In this document: positions 59,645 to 64,000 of the stretch, piece after piece | How the letters are laid out: every line of letters begins with the position of its first letter | Position numbering within the stretch: position 1 is the stretch's first letter | From: Hordeum vulgare subsp. vulgare | Lineage: Eukaryota; Streptophyta; Magnoliopsida; Poales; Poaceae | Assembly: GCF_904849725.1 (NCBI RefSeq) | Contig: NC_058520.1 | Location: 399,789,993-399,853,992, forward strand | Direction: 5' to 3' | Length of the DNA stretch: 64,000 nucleotides | Notes under the pieces: generated by a model | What the model saw: only the letters and a program-made list of their open reading frames with translations | Told to the model about the DNA's origin: nothing | The model's database searches: none | Position numbers and translations under genes: made by a program

Positions 59645-61126
59645 GCTCTCCGAAGGATAATTAGTAACATGGAATTTCTCCTCAAGACAAAGGACAAGCC
59701 TGCCTCATCATCATCACCATCATCACCTAAGAAGGACGCCTGAGTACATGGATATGGGCACCACCCTTAGATTGTTCCAAGCTTGGGGGAGGTGCCCCAG
59801 TATCATATCACCGTCACTTCCACCATTACCATCTATCTTAGTTTCATCTTTAGCTATTCCGTCATCTATAGAAATAAATTTCAGATTTGCTTTGCTTAGA
59901 ATTTTTTCTTTGAGATCTATATATCCTTGTAATCAAGTATGGGAATTATATAATAAATATTAGTCGAGTTTGTGTGCTTTACTTCTGTGCACCCATCATC
60001 ATAGCATGGCAACAAAAAGGAAATAGAAAGATCATATGCTTATCTCATGAGAAGTAATGACTTCACACAGAAAAGAGTATAAGTGATAAAAGTTGTTGAT
60101 AGTAAACAAACATAGTATTAGTCTTTGATGCAATATAAGAAAGATTATGATAGAGGAGAGAAGACTCACATATAAATACATTATCTTGGACATTTTTTAA
60201 TGATTGTGAGCCCCCACCACATATTATATAATGATCAAGTGTTGATGTTGGACATGTAAGACAACGTAATGATACTTTCACATAGAATTTATATGGTCAT
60301 GAATCCTTTAACATGTGGTGCTTGCTTTAGATCCTTTCTAGCCCAAAAATTCCGCACTAAGTAGAGATACTACTTGTGCATCCATAACCATGAAACCCAG
60401 TCTCTTGCCATGAGAGTCCATGGTACCTACCTATGGATCGAGTAAGATCCTTCAAGTAAGTTGTCATGAGTGCATAAAGCAATAAATATTTCTCCTAAGA
60501 CATGTATGATCTTTTATTGTAAGGGAAAATAAGTTTTTTATGATCTTGTGATGGTAAAGAAATAAAAGCGACGGACTACATAATAAAGTTTGCTATCACA
60601 AGGGGAATATGAAGTGATGTTCCTTTGCATTAAGGGTTTGCACATCCAAAAACTTGAAAGTGCATGACAACCTCCGCTTCCCTCTGCGAAGGGCCTATAT
60701 TTTATCTCCAGGAGTTCAATCATGTGTTTGAATCAATCAAGTTTATTCCCGTTCCTACCTATTAACTCTATAGTGCCAAGCACCATGTGTTGAGGAAAGA
60801 TCCAAACTTATATATCCAAGTGGATGTAGATGATCATGATTTATTATTGTTGACATTATCCTTGAGTTAAATAAGTTGGGTGGAAAATAATTCGAGGCCC
60901 TATCTTCCTATGTGTCATATGGAAACACGAGCTCCAAAAATATGTCTTCAGCGTGATCAATCATAGAAGATTAAATGATAGTTGAGTATGTCAATTTTCC
61001 AAAAAGAAAGCTCTTACATAGACTCCCCTCTAAAATATGATAAATTATGATTGCCCTAATGAATGAGAACATAGTTTGTTGATTGTCAATAAAGTTTGTG
61101 CTTCTTACTCCAATAGAGGGGGCTCA
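59645..61126 (+). other. 3' noncoding region of element L
   Basis: No gene is visible. It contains a tract-like 'caagcttgggggaggtgcccc' near 59778 and ends with 'agagggggctca' (61115-61126), the likely polypurine tract before the 3' LTR. Confidence 0.6.
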
Positions 61127-62368
61127 TGTGTTGACCACAAGGCAACAGGGTGCGACCATCCCCTAGTTGCACCCTGATGCCTTGTGGCCCCCTGCTATCG
61201 CCCTAACACCCCTCTTTTCCTGTATGGTGTTTTTGACCTAGAAAAATCATAATCATCTTTCGGGACAAAGCGCCACCGTCTCGAGACGGAAACCTCGGCA
61301 CAGGCCCTTTTGCTCTTCGACACAGAGATTCTGCTAGGGAAACTTCCCTCCAGGAGGGGGATATTGAAGCCATCGTCATCACCAACACTTCCTCCTTCAT
61401 GGGAGGGCCAATCTTCATCAACATCTTCACCAGCACCATCTCATCTGCAACCCTAGTTCATCTCTTGTATTCAATCTTTGCCTCAAAACCTCAGATTGGT
61501 ACCTCTGGGTTACTAGTTTTGTTGATTACATCTTGTAGTTGATGGTCATTGGATTACTTGGTGGAAGATATTATTTTCAGATCCTTCATTATTATTATTA
61601 CACCTCTGATCTTGAAAATGTTCATGAGGTGTAAGTAGTAACTATTGTTCCCAAGGACATGGGAGAAGTCTTGTTATAAGTAATCATATAAAGTTGGTAT
61701 TCGTTCAATATTTTGATGATATGTATGTTGTTACTTCTCTTAGTGGTGTCATGTGAATGTAGACTACATGACACTTCACCATGTTATGGGCCTAAGGGAA
61801 GTCATTCTGGGGTAACAAGTAGATGATGGTTGTGAGAGTGACAGAAGCTCAAACCCCAGTTTATGTGTTGCTTCATGGGGGCTGACTTGGATCCACACGT
61901 TTAATGCTATGGTTAGATTTATCTTAATTCTTCTTTCGTAGTTGAAGATGCTTGCGCGAGAGGGTAATCATAAGTTGGTTTTTTGTTCAAGTAAGAACAA
62001 CACCTTAGCACCGGTCGACCAACATATCAAATTATCAAAGTAGCGAATGAAATCAACTCAACATAATGAACATGACTAGATAGAAATTCCCATGTGTCCT
62101 CGGGAGCGCTTGCTTTACATAAGAGTACTTTCAGGCTTGTCTTTGCTAAAAAAAAGGGTTGGCTACCTTGCTGCACCTTTGCTCCTATTTTTACTTGTCA
62201 CTTGTTATGAATTATCTTGCTACAAAACTATGTATCACTGTTACTTACAGCACTTGCGGAGAATACCTTGCTGAAAACCGCTCGTCATTTCCTTCCGCTC
62301 CTCGTTGGGTTTGACACCCTTACTTATCGAAAGGACTATGATTGATCCCCCATACTTATGGGTCATCA
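61127..62368 (+). mobile_element. 3' LTR of element L
   Basis: It ends 'cccccatacttatgggtcatca', the standard end of this Athila LTR group (compare J at 43746), and contains 'cgctcctcgttgggtttgacacccttacttatcg'. The start is placed at the TG after the purine tract and is uncertain by a few bases. No second copy is present for comparison. 1242 bp. Confidence 0.65.
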
Positions 62369-62869
62369 GTATCCACCATGTAGAAATCATAGTTGGATGT
62401 TGCAATCCACTTGCCAGTGTTTACCAGGGGCGAAGTGTGTCCTGTGCAGCCATCGACATCTTCATCTTTGTTCGTGGCCTCATCGTAGTCGCGCACATCG
62501 GTTAAGTCGTCGATCGTGGTGACTAGGTTGGATGTGGGTGGGATGTAAATTTCTTGTTCATCGGATTTAAGCATGATCTAATCATAAACCAAAGTCTTAC
62601 CATCCAAGATGGAGATGCTCTAGATACGATCGAGCATCCCGTTCATTTGAGAAAGTTCTTAGGGCTTCATTGCGTGTATAAACGGGGCTGATTTGCAACG
62701 TGGCCGGTGTATAGCCTGGCGTATTTCCGATGTCGAGGTGATCCAGGGGTGATTCTAGGCCCTGCATCGGGGTTGGCTCGAGATTCAACGCCGCTTGAGA
62801 GATAGGGGTTGAGCCCGAGTCCGTGACGGGGTTCGAGGGGAGATCGCCCGAGGTTGCAACCTCGGGGTT
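62369..62869 (-). pseudogene. Fragment M: N-terminal part of a TAT-type Gypsy gag
   Basis: Minus-strand frames encode NLEPTPMQGLESPLDHLDI, PVYTRNEALRTFSNERDARS and, after a break near 62590, YIPPTSNLVTTIDDLTDVRD and NYDFYMVDT. This is the style of the N-terminal Gag region in TAT-lineage Triticeae elements. It is bounded exactly by the LTR end of L (62368) and the LTR start of N (62870). It shares orientation and protein type with fragment D. Confidence 0.6.
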
Positions 62870-64000
62870 TGATACGTATACAATTTATCTATAATTGTTG
62901 ATTGTTCCATGCTATTATATTATCTGTTTTGGATGTTTTATATGTATTAATATGTTGTTTTATATTGTTTTTGGGACTAACCTATTAATCTAGAGCCTAG
63001 TGCCAGTTTCCGTTTTTTCCATATTTTTTAGTATTGCAGATAAGGAATAATTGAACGGAGTCCAAACGAAATAAAATCTCCGGAATGATTTTTCTTGGAC
63101 TAGAAGAAACCCAGAAGACTTGGAGTAAGGGGTCGGACACCTGTCGGGAGGCCACAAGCCTGCAGGGCGCGCCCTAGTGGGGGCCTGGCTTGTGGGTCCC
63201 CTAGAGGTCTCCTAACCCTATTCTTCAGCCTATAAATTCCCAAATACTGCCCCATCGCTAAAAAGAGCCACACAATACTTTTCCGCCACCGAGAGCCTCT
63301 GTTCCCGTGAGATCCAATCTAGGAGTCTTTTCCAGTAATCCGTCGGAGAGGGAATTGGTCACGGAGGGCATCTACATCAACTCCATTGCCCCTCCGATGA
63401 TGCGTGAGTAGTTCACCACGGACTTACGGGTCCATAGCTAGTAGCTAGATAGCTTCTTCTCTCTCTTTGATCTTCAATACCATGTTCTTCATGACCTTCA
63501 TGGAGATCTATCCGATGTAATACTCTTTTGCAGTGTGTTTGTCGAGATCCGATGAATTGTGAGTTTATGTTAAGATTATCTATGAATTTTATTTGAATCT
63601 CTTCTGAATTCTTATATGCATGATTTCATATCTTAGAAAGTCTCTTCGAGTTATTGGTTTGGTTTGGCCAACTAGAGTGGTAATTCTTGCAATGGGGGGA
63701 GTGCTTAGTTTTGGGTTTAATCTTGCGGTGTCCTCACCGAGTGACATAGTAGGGGTAGCGAGGCATGCATTGCATTGTTGCCATCGAGGATAAAAAGATG
63801 GGGTTTTCATCATATTGCTTGAGTTTATCCCTCTACATCATGTCATCTTACTTAATGTGTTACTCTGTTCTTCATGAACCTGATACTCTAGATGCAGGCA
63901 CGAGTCGGTCGATGTGTGGAGTAATAGTAGTAGATGCAGAATCGTTTCAGTCTATTTGACACGGACATGATGCCTATATGCATAATCATTGCCTTGGATA
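62870..64000 (+). mobile_element. Element N: Athila LTR, cut by the window end
   Basis: It starts tgatacgtatacaa and follows the 3' LTR of E closely for its whole visible length, including 'gggcgcgccctag', 'gcctataaattccc' (about 63228) and 'gccaactaga.tggtaattcttgcaatggg'. It begins inside gag fragment M, so it is a separate insertion. Whether it is a full element or a solo LTR depends on sequence to the right. Confidence 0.82.

Larger units (their letters stand above)
55217..62368 (+). mobile_element. Element L: autonomous-type Athila element, 5' truncated
   Basis: A plus-strand Gypsy element keeping the end of gag, protease, RT, RNase H, integrase, a second downstream ORF, a noncoding tail and a 3' LTR. 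The 5' LTR and most of gag are missing, replaced by fragment K. Domain order (RT and RNase H before integrase) is Gypsy, and sequence style matches the Fatima/Sabrina/WHAM group, family unresolved. It is heavily mutated. Elements like L are plausible sources of enzymes for E and J. Confidence 0.85.

Overview
The window looks like intergenic DNA from a Triticeae grass (wheat, Aegilops, barley or rye type). I found no host protein gene, rRNA, tRNA gene or CRISPR array. Almost every base can be assigned to nested transposable elements. The diagnosis rests on a BARE1/Angela-like Copia element, a Maximus/SIRE-like Copia element, several Athila-clade Gypsy elements with tRNA-Asp-type primer-binding sites, a TAT-type Gypsy element with 'cttgggggctac' repeats, and very long LTRs. 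Family names are recalled by eye and are less certain than the structures.

Layout. 1-4513: 3' part of a TAT-like Gypsy element (+; A), with tandem repeats and a 3' LTR at 3872-4513. It sits in the gag of a minus-strand long-LTR element (B; internal 4514-6067, LTR 6068-9927). 9928-10361: minus-strand Athila LTR fragment (C). 10362-10477: minus-strand TAT gag fragment (D). 10478-54794: a composite Athila element (E, +). Its 5' LTR was broken by an L1-type LINE (F, 10540-17686) and by a 4.15-kb solo LTR (G, 18513-22667). Its gag/protease region is at 23529-25555. Its 3' noncoding region was split by a Maximus/SIRE-like element (H, 27356-52322). The 5' LTR of H was in turn hit by a minus-strand Angela/BARE1 element (I, 28209-35746), later truncated by a deletion, and by a second, complete but non-autonomous Athila-type element (J, 36284-43746). 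54795-55216: inverted Athila LTR fragment (K). 55217-62368: decayed autonomous Athila element with protease, RT, RNase H, integrase and a 3' LTR (L). 62369-62869: second minus-strand TAT gag fragment (M). 62870-64000: start of another Athila LTR, cut by the window edge (N).

Order of events. Target-site duplications support E before F, G and H, and H before I and J. The flanks are 15 bp with one mismatch for the LINE, 'tacac' for the solo LTR, 'gcctc' for J, and 'tttga'/'tttta' for H. E is the oldest host and its two LTRs are strongly diverged. All coding regions carry stops or frameshifts, and some catalytic residues are lost (LINE RT YADD to YAYD; first integrase Asp to Tyr in L). Nothing here looks able to move by itself. 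The least explained content is the ORF inside J, the N-terminal domain in B, the in-phase 75-bp repeat array in A, and multiplied polypurine-tract-like motifs in three unrelated LTR lineages.
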